Source of the DNA: Roseiterribacter gracilis | GTDB lineage: Bacteria > Pseudomonadota > Alphaproteobacteria > BOG-932 > Roseiterribacteraceae | Length of the DNA stretch: 64,000 nucleotides | Direction of reading: 5' to 3' | Assembly: GCA_018332375.1 (NCBI GenBank) | Contig: BOPV01000001.1 | Span: forward strand, 1,736,001-1,800,000 | Part shown: positions 1 through 9,038 of the stretch, one piece after another | Layout: each line of letters starts with the position of its first letter | Numbering within the stretch: position 1 is the stretch's first letter | Program-made: the position numbers and the translations under genes | Notes under the pieces: model-generated | The model's input: the letters and a program-made list of their open reading frames with translations, nothing else | Databases searched by the model: none | What the model was told of the DNA's origin: nothing

Positions 1-1
1 C

Positions 2-388
2 GGCCTGAAAGCCATCGCGAAAGAACTGAACTGCCCGGTGCTGGCGCTGTCGCAGTTGAGCCGTGCGGTCGAACAGCGCGAAGACAAACGCCCGCAGCTG
101 TCGGACTTGCGTGAATCAGGATCGATCGAACAGGACGCCGACGTCGTTATGTTCGTGTTCCGCGAAGAATATTATCTCGAACGCGAAGAGCCGACCTCGC
201 TCAAATATCCCGACCAGGAAAAGTTCAACGACGCCTGGACCAAATGGCGCGAACGCTGCGAGACGACGCACGGCACCGCCGAATGCATCATCGGCAAACA
301 ACGCCACGGTCCGATCGGTACGGTGAAGCTCTATTTCGACGGCTCGCTGACGCGCTTCGCCGATCTGGACACGCATCACCAGGGCTGA
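2..388 (+). CDS. dnaB: Replicative DNA helicase, C-terminal fragment
   Basis: 3' end of the hexameric RecA-fold helicase that unwinds DNA at the replication fork. The frame is open from base 2, so 128 C-terminal residues are visible and the start lies outside the window. Family motifs seen are LALSQLSR, then [14 protein letters not shown] (the conserved helicase H4 region), and KQRHGPIG near the end, matching the KQRxGPxG signature of DnaB. A hairpin follows the stop, and the next gene converges from the other strand. The neighbourhood (dnaB, mlaEF, radA, cvpA, purF) is typical of Alphaproteobacteria. Identity is secure; only the truncation by the window edge limits it. Confidence 0.96.
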   Translation, partial: GLKAIAKELNCPVLALSQLSRAVEQREDKRPQLSDLRESGSIEQDADVVMFVFREEYYLEREEPTSLKYPDQEKFNDAWTKWRERCETTHGTAECIIGKQRHGPIGTVKLYFDGSLTRFADLDTHHQG

Positions 389-390
389 CC

Positions 391-406
391 GTCAGCGCAG
401 GCTGAC
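391..406. terminator. Short hairpin between convergent dnaB and protease genes
   Basis: Perfect 6-bp inverted repeat GTCAGC / GCTGAC with a 4-nt loop, placed three bases after the dnaB stop and just before the end of the convergent protease gene. There is no T-run, so it is only a weak candidate for a shared terminator. Confidence 0.3.
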
Positions 407-416
407 AAACAACGAA

Positions 417-2165
417 CTAGCCGAAGGCTGAGTCCACGAAGGTCACGAACAGACCGCCGACGGTTTTGACCTGGGTGAGCGCGAGGTTTTCGCCGCTCTC
501 CGAGAAATTGACCAGCATCTGTTCGCGCGACAGACCGCCATTGAGCGCGTCGACCTGCACTTTCAGACCGCCCGCATCGGGATCGCGACCGAGCACGTTC
601 TTGTACAAAGCGGTCGCGTAGCCGGCATTGTCGGGGCTGCCGTATTTGGCCTGAAACTCACCCGAGCCGATGAAGTTGCGCGCCAGCTGCAGCAACGACG
701 TGCCCGTATCCATCGCGTGGATCTGCACTTTCAATCCGCCCTCGTCAGGCGAACGCGCGAACGCAGCCTGGTACAGACGAAATGCAGCCGGTCCGTTGCT
801 GCCTTGATCGAGCAGTACGACGCCGTCGCTGAAGCGCAGCCGTTCGATTGAGGCCAGCGCGTCGGTGCCTTCCAATCCGGTTTTCGCTGCGACGGTCGCG
901 TTGGTGCCCGATCGCGTCACGGTATAGTTCGAGAAGGCGAGCGCGTAGACCGCCGTATCGATACCGGCCCCGCCGTCGATCGCATCGTTTCCGCCGCCGC
1001 CCGTCAGCTTGTTGTTGGCGTCGTTGCCGAGAATCGAGTCGCCGGCACTGCCGCCGATCGCGTCTTCGATGGTCGTGTCGGCATTGATCGACACGTCGCC
1101 GAGGCCGGTGAAAAGTTCGGTCGTGTGCTGCGACAGAAAGTTGTTGATGGTCGTGCGCGCCGAACTCGGCATGCCTTGCGCGGCCAGAATGTTCAGCCAA
1201 TCAGCCTGGGTGCGAATACCGATCGACGACAGATGGCCGGGTGTCAGGTCGATCACCGACGGAAGATTCAGTGCGCTGGTATCGATCGTGTCGTGCCCGC
1301 CGCGATCGACGATGGTCTGAAACACCGCCGTCGTGTCGAAGCGATAGGTGTTGTCGCTGGTGTTGGCGGTACTGCTGCTGCCATAGAGATAGGTCAGCGC
1401 TTCCACATCGAGCAGGCCGTAATCGCTGCGATACAGCCACGAGGTCGCAACGTTCGAACCGGTCCAGCGCGGCACCAGATTTTGGCTGAGATCGCCGTAA
1501 TTCTGATAGGTCATCAGCGTGTATTCGACTCGGTCGAACGACGTGATCAGCTGCTCGGCCGTGGTTCCGACGAACGGATGTTTGAGTCCCAGCGCATGAC
1601 CGAATTCGTGCAGGAAGAGCTGGTCGAAAAACGTGCCCGGCCCAACCGGCGAGACTTCGGTGCGGTTGATCCAAATGTCGCCACCGGTTCCGCTCGGTGC
1701 CGTCGGTGATCCGTTTGGGTAATAGGCGTAGCCAGTGAAGGTGCTGGTGAAGGTGAACGAGCCGATTTCGATCGTTGCGTTCGGACTGTCGGGGACTTCG
1801 GTGAATCGGATGCCGGTGATGCTGCCGACATAGGCGATCAGCGAACGCACTTCATTGCGTGCAGCCGTGCTGAGCGGCGCAAAAGTCGTCGTCGGATCGC
1901 CATTGTCCGACGTTGGATACGAAGTCGGTGCGACATCGCGGAACGCGTAGGTGATGCTGATCGGCGTCCCGACACCCGCGGTCGAATTCCAACGCGGCGT
2001 ACCGGGCGCCACGACGCCGAAGAAGGAATTGACGCTACCATTCGCCAGGCTGTCGGGATGGAGCGTCGCCGCCGCACCGGCATCGGGGCGATAGGGCGGG
2101 TCAAAGTCCGTCTCCAGCCGTTGCCGGTCGTCCGATTCCATTACACGGTCCCACATTCTTCCCAT
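417..2165 (-). CDS. Serralysin-like RTX metalloprotease with DUF4214 tail
   Basis: Probable secreted zinc metalloprotease of the metzincin/serralysin (M10B) group, 582 aa. The zinc site HEFGHALGLKHP lies at about residues 186-197 and fits HExxHxxGxxH; a Met-turn (LMTY, M218) follows as expected. Residues 370-405 hold degenerate RTX Ca-binding repeats (GGSAGDSILG, GGGGNDAIDGGAGID). Residues 457-565 carry two DUF4214 repeats (GGLKVQ occurs in each). There is no Sec signal peptide, and RTX proteins of this kind normally leave by a type I secretion system, none of which is in the window. The first ATG is 8 nt from the left boundary of mlaE's leader; M4 or M9 are possible starts. Substrate unknown. 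It is transcribed against dnaB and away from mlaE. Confidence 0.85.
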   Translation of the reverse strand: MGRMWDRVMESDDRQRLETDFDPPYRPDAGAAATLHPDSLANGSVNSFFGVVAPGTPRWNSTAGVGTPISITYAFRDVAPTSYPTSDNGDPTTTFAPLSTAARNEVRSLIAYVGSITGIRFTEVPDSPNATIEIGSFTFTSTFTGYAYYPNGSPTAPSGTGGDIWINRTEVSPVGPGTFFDQLFLHEFGHALGLKHPFVGTTAEQLITSFDRVEYTLMTYQNYGDLSQNLVPRWTGSNVATSWLYRSDYGLLDVEALTYLYGSSSTANTSDNTYRFDTTAVFQTIVDRGGHDTIDTSALNLPSVIDLTPGHLSSIGIRTQADWLNILAAQGMPSSARTTINNFLSQHTTELFTGLGDVSINADTTIEDAIGGSAGDSILGNDANNKLTGGGGNDAIDGGAGIDTAVYALAFSNYTVTRSGTNATVAAKTGLEGTDALASIERLRFSDGVVLLDQGSNGPAAFRLYQAAFARSPDEGGLKVQIHAMDTGTSLLQLARNFIGSGEFQAKYGSPDNAGYATALYKNVLGRDPDAGGLKVQVDALNGGLSREQMLVNFSESGENLALTQVKTVGGLFVTFVDSAFG

Positions 2166-2257
2166 GCGCCTGCCGGGGCAGCTTCTACGGAAGCCGTTGC
2201 CAGCAGGTTACGACCCCGCCCCTCGACCCGCCCCACGCAGGCTGATACGACCGGGCA

Positions 2258-3034
2258 ATGGCTCGTTTCCTTGCCTCCATCGGTGGCGGATTCCTCGACT
2301 TCCTGGCTTCGATTGGTCGGGTCGGCAGTTTTGCCGGCACCGCGCTCAGCCATGTCGTTCGTCCGCCCTTTTATCCCCGCCAGCTTCTGCAACAGCTTTG
2401 GCAGATCGGCTGGCTGTCGCTACCCGTTGTCGGCCTGACCGCGATCTTCACCGGCATGGTGCTGGCGCTGCAGTCCTATACCGGCTTCTCGCGCTTTGAA
2501 GCGGCCAACGCGATCGCCTCGATCGTCGTGATTTCGATCACGCGCGAATTGGGTCCGGTGATCGGCAGTCTGATGGTCGCAGGCCGCATCGGCGCCGCCA
2601 TCGCCGCCGAGCTGGGCACGATGCGCGTCACCGAACAGATCGACGCCCTGGATACGTTGGCCACCGACCCGATGAAATATCTGGTCGTGCCGCGCGTCGT
2701 CGCTGCGGTCATCGTCTTGCCGCTGTTGGTGCTGGTCGCCGACGTGATCGGCGTGTTCGGCGGCTATCTGGTCAGCGTCTATGCGCTGGAATTCAACGGC
2801 GCCAATTACCTGCAACGCACCTTGCAGTATCTCGAAACCGAAGACGTCGTGTCGGGCCTGGTCAAAGCCAGCGTGTTTGGCCTGATGATCGCGATCATGG
2901 GTTGCTATCACGGCTACAACTCGCAGCGCGGCGCCGCCGGCGTCGGCACGGCGACCACCAATGCGGTCGTGTCGGCGTCGATCCTGATCTTGTTCGCCAA
3001 CTTCTTCCTGACGCAGCTGTTCTTCTCGCGATGA
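2258..3034 (+). CDS. mlaE: MlaE-type lipid ABC transporter permease
   Basis: Inner-membrane permease of the MlaFEDB-type retrograde phospholipid transporter that helps maintain outer-membrane lipid asymmetry. 258 aa, the usual family length, with about five hydrophobic segments and the MlaE-family core VISITRELGPVIGSLMVAGR followed by ELGTMRVTEQIDAL. An amphipathic N-terminus precedes the first membrane segment. It overlaps the following ATPase gene by 4 nt (ATGA), so the two subunits are translationally coupled. No MCE-domain mlaD, mlaC or mlaB lies next to them, so partners must be elsewhere. It could also be the permease of a related MCE system. Confidence 0.92.
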   Translation: MARFLASIGGGFLDFLASIGRVGSFAGTALSHVVRPPFYPRQLLQQLWQIGWLSLPVVGLTAIFTGMVLALQSYTGFSRFEAANAIASIVVISITRELGPVIGSLMVAGRIGAAIAAELGTMRVTEQIDALDTLATDPMKYLVVPRVVAAVIVLPLLVLVADVIGVFGGYLVSVYALEFNGANYLQRTLQYLETEDVVSGLVKASVFGLMIAIMGCYHGYNSQRGAAGVGTATTNAVVSASILILFANFFLTQLFFSR

Positions 3035-3807
3035 GCACGATCCAGAAAATCCGCGTCCAGGACGTGCACAAAAGCTTCGGCAAGAAGCGCGTGCTGAACG
3101 GCGTCACGTTCGACGTGCCGGCGGGTGAATCGCTGGTCATCATCGGCGGATCGGGCACCGGCAAGTCGGTGACCCTGAAATGCATTCTGGGCTTGATGAA
3201 GCCCGAACAAGGCACGATCGAAATCGACGGCGAAGCCATGACCGGCGCGCCGAAAGCACAACGCGCCGCACTGCGCCGCAAGATTGGCATGTTGTTCCAA
3301 GGGGGCGCGCTGTTCGACAGTTTGACCGTCTGGGAAAACGTTGCCTTCGCGCTGACTGAAGGACGCGGCAAGGCACGTGCCGAAGCCAAACCGGTTGCGC
3401 TGGAAAAGCTGGCGATGGTGGGCTTGGACGAACAAGTCGCCGCGCTCTATCCGAGCGAGCTTTCGGGCGGCATGCAGAAGCGCGTCGCGCTGGCCCGCGC
3501 CATCGCCGCCAGCCCTGACATTCTGTTCTTCGATGAACCCACGACGGGTCTCGACCCGATCATGGCCGACGTAATCAACGACCTGATTGCGGCCAGCGTG
3601 AAGCGCCTCGGCGCCACCGCCGTGTCGATCACCCACGACATGGCCAGCGCACGCAAGATCGCGACGAACATCGCGATGTTGCATGAAGGTCGCATCGTCT
3701 GGCACGGGCCGGTCGGCGACATCGACCATTCCGGCAACGAGTATGTGGACCAGTTCGTCCATGGTCGCGCCGAAGGTCCGATCAAAATGCAGGTTCGCGC
3801 GCTGTAG
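3031..3807 (+). CDS. mlaF: MlaF-type ABC transporter ATPase
   Basis: ATPase partner of MlaE, 258 aa. Walker A is GGSGTGKS (about residues 39-46), the signature is LSGGMQKRVALARAI, Walker B is ILFFDEPTTGLDP, and the H-loop is ITHD. LSGGM in place of LSGGQ is characteristic of the MlaF branch. The ATG lies inside the stop of mlaE (4-nt overlap). The stop is only 3 nt from a two-hairpin repeat element, after which an unrelated DUF885 gene begins. Identity to the Mla/Ttg2 family is clear; the exact substrate is inferred from family knowledge. Confidence 0.93.
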   Translation: MSTIQKIRVQDVHKSFGKKRVLNGVTFDVPAGESLVIIGGSGTGKSVTLKCILGLMKPEQGTIEIDGEAMTGAPKAQRAALRRKIGMLFQGGALFDSLTVWENVAFALTEGRGKARAEAKPVALEKLAMVGLDEQVAALYPSELSGGMQKRVALARAIAASPDILFFDEPTTGLDPIMADVINDLIAASVKRLGATAVSITHDMASARKIATNIAMLHEGRIVWHGPVGDIDHSGNEYVDQFVHGRAEGPIKMQVRAL

Positions 3808-3810
3808 CAT

Positions 3811-3883
3811 TCCCTGCGAAAGCAGGGATCCATCCAACCGACATCGCAGCGGTTCCAGCATGGATCCCTGCGTTCGCAGGGAT
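3811..3883. repeat. Two-hairpin palindromic repeat, family A copy 1
   Basis: Two 23-nt arms in inverted orientation (3811-3833 and 3861-3883), matching at 22 of 23 positions. Each arm is itself a hairpin: CCCTGCG-aa-GCAGGG type in the left arm and CCCTGCG-tt-CGCAGGG in the right. A spacer of about 27 nt separates them. The same design recurs at 33497-33580 and 54828-54928 with CCCCGCG stems. It starts 3 nt after the mlaF stop, and its right end provides the AGGGA used as Shine-Dalgarno by the next gene. Layout resembles REP/BIME elements. Confidence 0.85.
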
Positions 3884-3887
3884 AAAA

Positions 3888-5705
3888 ATGAACAAGCATC
3901 TCGGTGCGTCGCTTCTCGTTCTCGCCTTGGCCGCCTGCGCGACCCAGCCAACAACACAGAACCAGCAAGTCGCCGACGACGTCGCCGCGACACGCGTGCT
4001 GGAGACCTATCTCGACGCCGTGTTCGAGCAGTATCTCGATCGCCATCCGACCGCGGCGACGCAGATCGGCGAGCAGCGCGGCCGCGATCGTTGGGACGAG
4101 ATCTCGGACGAAGCCGACCTCGCCGATCTGGAAGAAGCCAAAGCCAAACTGATCAAGCTGGCGACGATCAACCCGGCTCGCCTGACCGACAGCGGCCGTG
4201 TTTCCTACGCAGTCGCGCGCGAACAGGCGCAGGCAACCGTGCGCGCGTACGAATTCCGCTATCAGAAATACGCGGCGACGCATCAGTCCGGCCCACATAT
4301 CGATGCGCCGTCGTTGTTGTTCGCGATGCAGCTGATCGACAGTCGCGAAGGCGCCGACGCCTATGTCTCGCGCCTGGAAAAACTGGGCCGATATCTCGGC
4401 CAGGAAGCCGGCGCGTTGGCCGTGCGTGCATCGAAAGGCATGGTGCCGCCGCATTTCATGTTCGCGCGCATGGAAGCGCAGAGCCGCGAAATGCTGCGCG
4501 GCGTGCCGTTCGACAAAGGTCCAAAAGACAGCCCGCTCTACGGCGACTTCAAAACCAAGCTCGAAAAATTCGAGATGCCGCAAGCCGACCGCGACGCGCT
4601 GTTGGCGCGTGCGCGCAAAGCGTTGGTCGAGCAGGTCGGTCCAGGCTATCGCGCCTTTCTCGCAACCGTGCAGCGCATCGCGCCACAAGCCAAACGCGAT
4701 CACGGCGCGTCGGCATTGCCGGACGGCGCGGCCTATTACAAAGAAGCGCTGCGCGGCTGGACGACCTTGGCCGAACCCGACGCCAACGTGATCCACGCAA
4801 CCGGCCTGTCGGAAGTCAAACGCCTGCAGGGCGAAATGCATGCGCTGCTGCGCACGATGGGCGAGAAGGACGACCTGCCCGCCTATTTCAAAAAACTGCG
4901 CACCGATCCGAAATTCTACTATCCCAACGACGAGACCGGACGCGCTGCTTTCCTGCGCGATTCGAACAACTATCTGGCGCAGGTGGAGCGCAAGATTCCC
5001 GACTGGTTCGGCGTGCAGCCGAAAGCGAAAGTCGAAATCCGCCGCATCGAACCGTTCCGCGAAAAGAACGCGCCCGACGCGCATTATTTGCTGCCGGCGC
5101 AGGATGGTTCGCGGCCGGGTATTTTCTATTTCAACCTGCGCGATATGAAGGCGCGGCCGAAATGGGACAATGAAAACACCGTCTATCACGAGGCGGTGCC
5201 GGGGCATCACTTCCAGCTTTCGATTGCTGCTGAACGACCCGACTTGCCGAAATTCCGTCGCTTCTACGATGCCGGCGCCTATTCCGAAGGTTGGGCGCTG
5301 TATGTCGAAGAGCTGACCAAGGAAATGGGTCTCTACACCGATCCGACCTCCGACTTCGGCCGTCTCGGCGCCGAGATCTGGCGGGCCGCGCGCCTGGTCG
5401 TCGATACCGGCATGCATGCCAAAGGCTGGACGCGCAAACAGGCGACGACGTGGTTTGCGCAAACCGTGCCGATCTCGCCCGACACGGCGGCGAGCGAAAT
5501 CGACCGGTATCTGGCCGATCCGGGGCAAGCGACCTCGTACAAGATCGGTATGATCGAAATTCAGCGCCTGCGCGCCAAAGCGACGGCTGCGTTGGGGACC
5601 AAGTTCAATTTGAAGCGCTTCCACGATTTGGTTCTGACCAACGGCGCGCTGCCTCTGCCCGTTCTGCAAAGCGAGATTGACCGATGGATTGCATCCGGCG
5701 GCTGA
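3888..5705 (+). CDS. DUF885 family lipoprotein, putative metallopeptidase
   Basis: Putative zinc-dependent peptidase of the DUF885 family, 605 aa, predicted to be a periplasmic lipoprotein: the N-terminus ends in the lipobox LAAC (Cys about residue 17). The metal-binding signature YHEAVPGHH, then YSEGWALYVEEL about 35 residues later, is the family hallmark, with the His/Glu cluster giving an HExxxxHH-type site. The start is well supported: AGGGA lies 5 nt before the ATG, within the preceding repeat. It overlaps the next DUF885 gene by 22 nt, so the pair is probably translated together. Characterised members cleave peptides, but the substrate here is not predictable. Confidence 0.88.
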   Translation: MNKHLGASLLVLALAACATQPTTQNQQVADDVAATRVLETYLDAVFEQYLDRHPTAATQIGEQRGRDRWDEISDEADLADLEEAKAKLIKLATINPARLTDSGRVSYAVAREQAQATVRAYEFRYQKYAATHQSGPHIDAPSLLFAMQLIDSREGADAYVSRLEKLGRYLGQEAGALAVRASKGMVPPHFMFARMEAQSREMLRGVPFDKGPKDSPLYGDFKTKLEKFEMPQADRDALLARARKALVEQVGPGYRAFLATVQRIAPQAKRDHGASALPDGAAYYKEALRGWTTLAEPDANVIHATGLSEVKRLQGEMHALLRTMGEKDDLPAYFKKLRTDPKFYYPNDETGRAAFLRDSNNYLAQVERKIPDWFGVQPKAKVEIRRIEPFREKNAPDAHYLLPAQDGSRPGIFYFNLRDMKARPKWDNENTVYHEAVPGHHFQLSIAAERPDLPKFRRFYDAGAYSEGWALYVEELTKEMGLYTDPTSDFGRLGAEIWRAARLVVDTGMHAKGWTRKQATTWFAQTVPISPDTAASEIDRYLADPGQATSYKIGMIEIQRLRAKATAALGTKFNLKRFHDLVLTNGALPLPVLQSEIDRWIASGG

Positions 5706-7435
5706 CGCCAGCCTTCGCACTTAGCGCGCTTCTTCTCACCGGCGCCGGCGGCAGCGAAGACGCGCGGCTCGACGAGCTTGTCGATGCGCAACAAACGATC
5801 TGGATCGACGCGCATCCGGAGCTGGCAACGCGCCTTGGCCTGAAGAGCGGCTATGATCGCTGGTCGCCGTCCGGCGATGCGGGCGACGTGTCGGACAAGA
5901 AGCTGCGGACCGAGCAGCTGGTCGCGTTGAAGACGGTCGATCCATCGAAACTCGACGCCGAGCACAAGCGCACCTACGAGATCTTTCAGCGCACGGCAAA
6001 GAACACGCTGGATGAACTCGCCTTTACCGGCCCGCGCTGGGCGATGTCGCAGCAAGGCGGGGCCTATTCCGAAGCGCCAGCGCTGCTGATTTCAGCCCAT
6101 CGGATCGACAGCGCGAGCGACGCCGAGGCCTATATTGCGCGCGTGCGCGGCATTGCGTTGCTGCTCGATCAGGATGCGGCGGCGATGGAATCGCGCACGC
6201 CGTTGCCGCGCTTCATGTTTCCGACCATCGCCGAACAGGCGGGCAAGCTGATCGACGGCGCAGCGCTCAAGCAGGATTTTGCCAAGAAGCTCGCCGACGC
6301 AAAGATTGCCGACGCGCCGCGCCTGGCGGCCGCGCTCGACGCAGCGATCGCGCAGCAAATGACGCCGGCCTACGAGAAATTCGTCGCACGCGTGAACGCG
6401 TTCGCGGCCAAGGCGACCGGCGATACCGGCATGCGCGCCGTTCCCAACGGCCCCGCCTACTACGCGCTGCGGCTGCGTATCATGACGACGGAAGACAAAG
6501 CCGACGCGCATGCGATTCATCTGCTGGGCCTGAAAGAAGTCGACCGCATTCACGGCGAGATGCGCGCACTGATGCCGGCGCTGGGGTTTCAGGGCACCGA
6601 CCTGAAAGCATTCTTCGCGCAGCAGCGGCAGAATGACGGGCACGATTACGAGAATGACGATGCAAGCCGCGAACGCGCGCTGAACGAAGCGCGCGCCATC
6701 GTCGCCGACGTCAAGGCCGAGCTGCCCAAGCTGTTCCACAAACTTCCCAAAGCGGACATCGAAGTGCGTCGCGTCGAGGGGTTCCGCGAGCAAGGTGCTG
6801 CGACGGCGTTCTATCAGGCGCCGCCGCTCGACGGTTCGCGGCCGGGAATCTTCTATTACAATCTGCGCGACATGCATGACCTGACGCGCGGTCAGTTGCC
6901 GGGCTTCGTCTATCACGAAGCGATTCCCGGCCATCACATGCAGATCGCGCTGACGCGCGAAAACCCCGAGCTGACGCGCTTCCGCAAACTGGCGGGCGGT
7001 AGCGCCTATGCCGAAGGTTGGGCGCTGTACTCCGAAAAGCTGATGCGCGAACTGGGCTTCTATAAAGACGCGCCGGCCAAGTTCGGTCAGCTCAACAATG
7101 AATTGCTGCGCGCAATGCGCCTCGTGCTCGACACCGGCGTCCATGCCGAAGGCTGGAGCCGCGAAAAAGCGCTGCAGTGGTTCGTCGATGTCAGCCCCTA
7201 CACGGCCGGCCGCGCACAAGCCGAAGTCGATCGCTACTACGCGTCGCCGGGCCAGGCGGTGAGCTACAAAATGGGCGAGATCGCGATCCTGGAAATGCGC
7301 GAAAAAGCCAAGACGGCGCTGGGCGCCAAGTTCGATCTGGCGCGCTTCCATGACGAGGTGCTGCGCCACGGCAACGTACCGCTGGCGATGCTGCGCGACA
7401 TTGTCGATCAGTGGATCGCAGCAGGCGGCGTTTAA
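5684..7435 (+). CDS. Second DUF885 family protein, putative periplasmic metallopeptidase
   Basis: Paralogue of the preceding gene, 583 aa. Conserved blocks are YHEAIPGHH and AYAEGWALYSEKL in the same order and spacing, so the putative metal site is intact. The N-terminus has a short hydrophobic stretch (AFALSALLLTGAG) consistent with a cleaved signal peptide, but there is no lipobox Cys, so this copy is likely soluble in the periplasm while its partner is lipid-anchored. The ATG lies 22 nt inside the upstream gene. The two proteins align over their whole length, indicating an old tandem duplication. radA starts 3 nt after the stop. Confidence 0.87.
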   Translation: MDCIRRLTPAFALSALLLTGAGGSEDARLDELVDAQQTIWIDAHPELATRLGLKSGYDRWSPSGDAGDVSDKKLRTEQLVALKTVDPSKLDAEHKRTYEIFQRTAKNTLDELAFTGPRWAMSQQGGAYSEAPALLISAHRIDSASDAEAYIARVRGIALLLDQDAAAMESRTPLPRFMFPTIAEQAGKLIDGAALKQDFAKKLADAKIADAPRLAAALDAAIAQQMTPAYEKFVARVNAFAAKATGDTGMRAVPNGPAYYALRLRIMTTEDKADAHAIHLLGLKEVDRIHGEMRALMPALGFQGTDLKAFFAQQRQNDGHDYENDDASRERALNEARAIVADVKAELPKLFHKLPKADIEVRRVEGFREQGAATAFYQAPPLDGSRPGIFYYNLRDMHDLTRGQLPGFVYHEAIPGHHMQIALTRENPELTRFRKLAGGSAYAEGWALYSEKLMRELGFYKDAPAKFGQLNNELLRAMRLVLDTGVHAEGWSREKALQWFVDVSPYTAGRAQAEVDRYYASPGQAVSYKMGEIAILEMREKAKTALGAKFDLARFHDEVLRHGNVPLAMLRDIVDQWIAAGGV

Positions 7436-7438
7436 GCG

Positions 7439-8827
7439 ATGGCCAAGGCGACGTCGCATTGGGTCTGCCAGAATTGCGGCAGCTCGTTCAGCAAATGGGC
7501 CGGTCAATGCACCGCGTGCAGCGAGTGGAACACGCTGGTCGAAGAAGCGACCGTGTCCGCCGCGCCCAAAGGCCTCGGCAGCACGACCAGCCGCAGCGGC
7601 AACACGCGCGCAGGCCGGATTGATTTCGTCGATCTCGCCGGCACCAGCGACGCGCCACCGCGACGCGCAACCGGCATGGCCGAATTCGATCGCGTCACGG
7701 GCGGCGGTCTGGTTGAAGGCGCTGCGGTGCTGATCGGCGGCGATCCCGGCATCGGCAAATCGACCTTGCTGCTGCAGGCAGTGTGCAAACTCGCCGACAA
7801 ATACGACGCCGTGTACGTGTCGGGCGAAGAGTCGGTCGATCAGGTGCGGTTGCGCGCAGCGCGTCTGGGCTTGGCGACCGCCAAGGTCAAACTCGCCAGC
7901 GCAACCTCGGTACGCGACGTGGTGGCTGCGATCGATCGCGCCGATGCGCCCGACGTGATCGTGATCGATTCGATCCAGACGATGTGGCTCGACACGCTGG
8001 ACAGCGCGCCGGGTACGGTGGCGCAGGTGCGCGCGTCAGCGCAGGAGCTGATCCGCGCCGCCAAGCGCCGCGGCACGTCGCTGCTGCTGGTCGGGCATGT
8101 CACCAAAGAAGGCGTCATCGCCGGCCCGCGCGTGCTCGAGCACATGGTCGACGCGGTGATTTATTTCGAAGGCGAACGCGGCCATCCATTTCGCATCCTT
8201 CGTGGTGTGAAAAATCGCTTCGGCCCGACCGACGAAATCGGCGTGTTCGACATGACCGATCGCGGTCTGATCGAAGTGCCGAATCCGAGCGAGCTGTTTC
8301 TCGCTGAACGACGCGGCGACGTGTCGGGCACGGCGGTGTTCGCGGGCGTCGAAGGCACGCGTCCGCTGCTGGTCGAAATCCAGGCGCTGGTGGCGCCGAC
8401 CAGCTACGGCACGCCGCGGCGCGCGGTCGTCGGTTGGGACGGCGGACGTCTGTCGATGGTTCTGGCGGTGCTCGAAGCGCGCGGCGGCCTGCAGTTCGGT
8501 GGCCACGACGTGTATCTCAACGTTGCGGGCGGGCTGCGTGTCAGCGAGCCCGCGGCCGATCTTGCCGTCGCAGCCGCATTGGCCAGCGCGCTGGCCCAGG
8601 ACCCGGTCCCGGCCGACGCGGTGTTGTTTGGCGAAATCGGCCTGGTCGGCGAAGTGCGGCAAGTCGGCCAGACCGAGTTGCGGCTCAAAGAAGCGGCGAA
8701 ACTGGGGTTTGGCCGCGCAATTCTGCCCGCCGGACGCAGCCGCCGCGGCAGCGGCGCGGCGGAAACGCTGGCCCGCACCGAGATCGGCCATGTGCGCGAC
8801 CTGCTCGCGCTATTCAGCCCGACGTAG
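7439..8827 (+). CDS. radA: DNA repair protein RadA
   Basis: RecA-related ATPase that promotes branch migration of recombination intermediates. 462 aa, normal length. An N-terminal C4 zinc finger (Cys 10, 13, 24, 27) precedes a RecA-like core with Walker A GGDPGIGKST (K107), the RadA-specific KNRFG motif, and a C-terminal Lon-like domain. The start lies 3 nt after the DUF885 stop. The position directly before cvpA-purF is conserved in many Alphaproteobacteria. About 210 bases with no recognisable gene separate it from cvpA. Confidence 0.96.
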   Translation: MAKATSHWVCQNCGSSFSKWAGQCTACSEWNTLVEEATVSAAPKGLGSTTSRSGNTRAGRIDFVDLAGTSDAPPRRATGMAEFDRVTGGGLVEGAAVLIGGDPGIGKSTLLLQAVCKLADKYDAVYVSGEESVDQVRLRAARLGLATAKVKLASATSVRDVVAAIDRADAPDVIVIDSIQTMWLDTLDSAPGTVAQVRASAQELIRAAKRRGTSLLLVGHVTKEGVIAGPRVLEHMVDAVIYFEGERGHPFRILRGVKNRFGPTDEIGVFDMTDRGLIEVPNPSELFLAERRGDVSGTAVFAGVEGTRPLLVEIQALVAPTSYGTPRRAVVGWDGGRLSMVLAVLEARGGLQFGGHDVYLNVAGGLRVSEPAADLAVAAALASALAQDPVPADAVLFGEIGLVGEVRQVGQTELRLKEAAKLGFGRAILPAGRSRRGSGAAETLARTEIGHVRDLLALFSPT

Positions 8828-9038
8828 AAACTTCCGCTGCTAGGCGCGGCTGAATCGCGCAAGACCTGGAAAACCCCTGTCTGCGCTGCAGATCGGGACC
8901 GCGCAGAAGGCGGATGAAACCCCGCCGGAATCATCGACTTTCAGCCCCTCGCCATGCGAGAAACCACCGCGTCAGCGACCTGTCGCGGCGAGTCGCCGTG
9001 GTCGACGAAGTTGGCTTCGAAACGGGATCAGTTCGGGT

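Noticed and set aside
8828..9038. Gap between radA and cvpA
   Set aside because: Checked for a small gene or RNA. No plausible start with Shine-Dalgarno and no strong hairpin; left blank.
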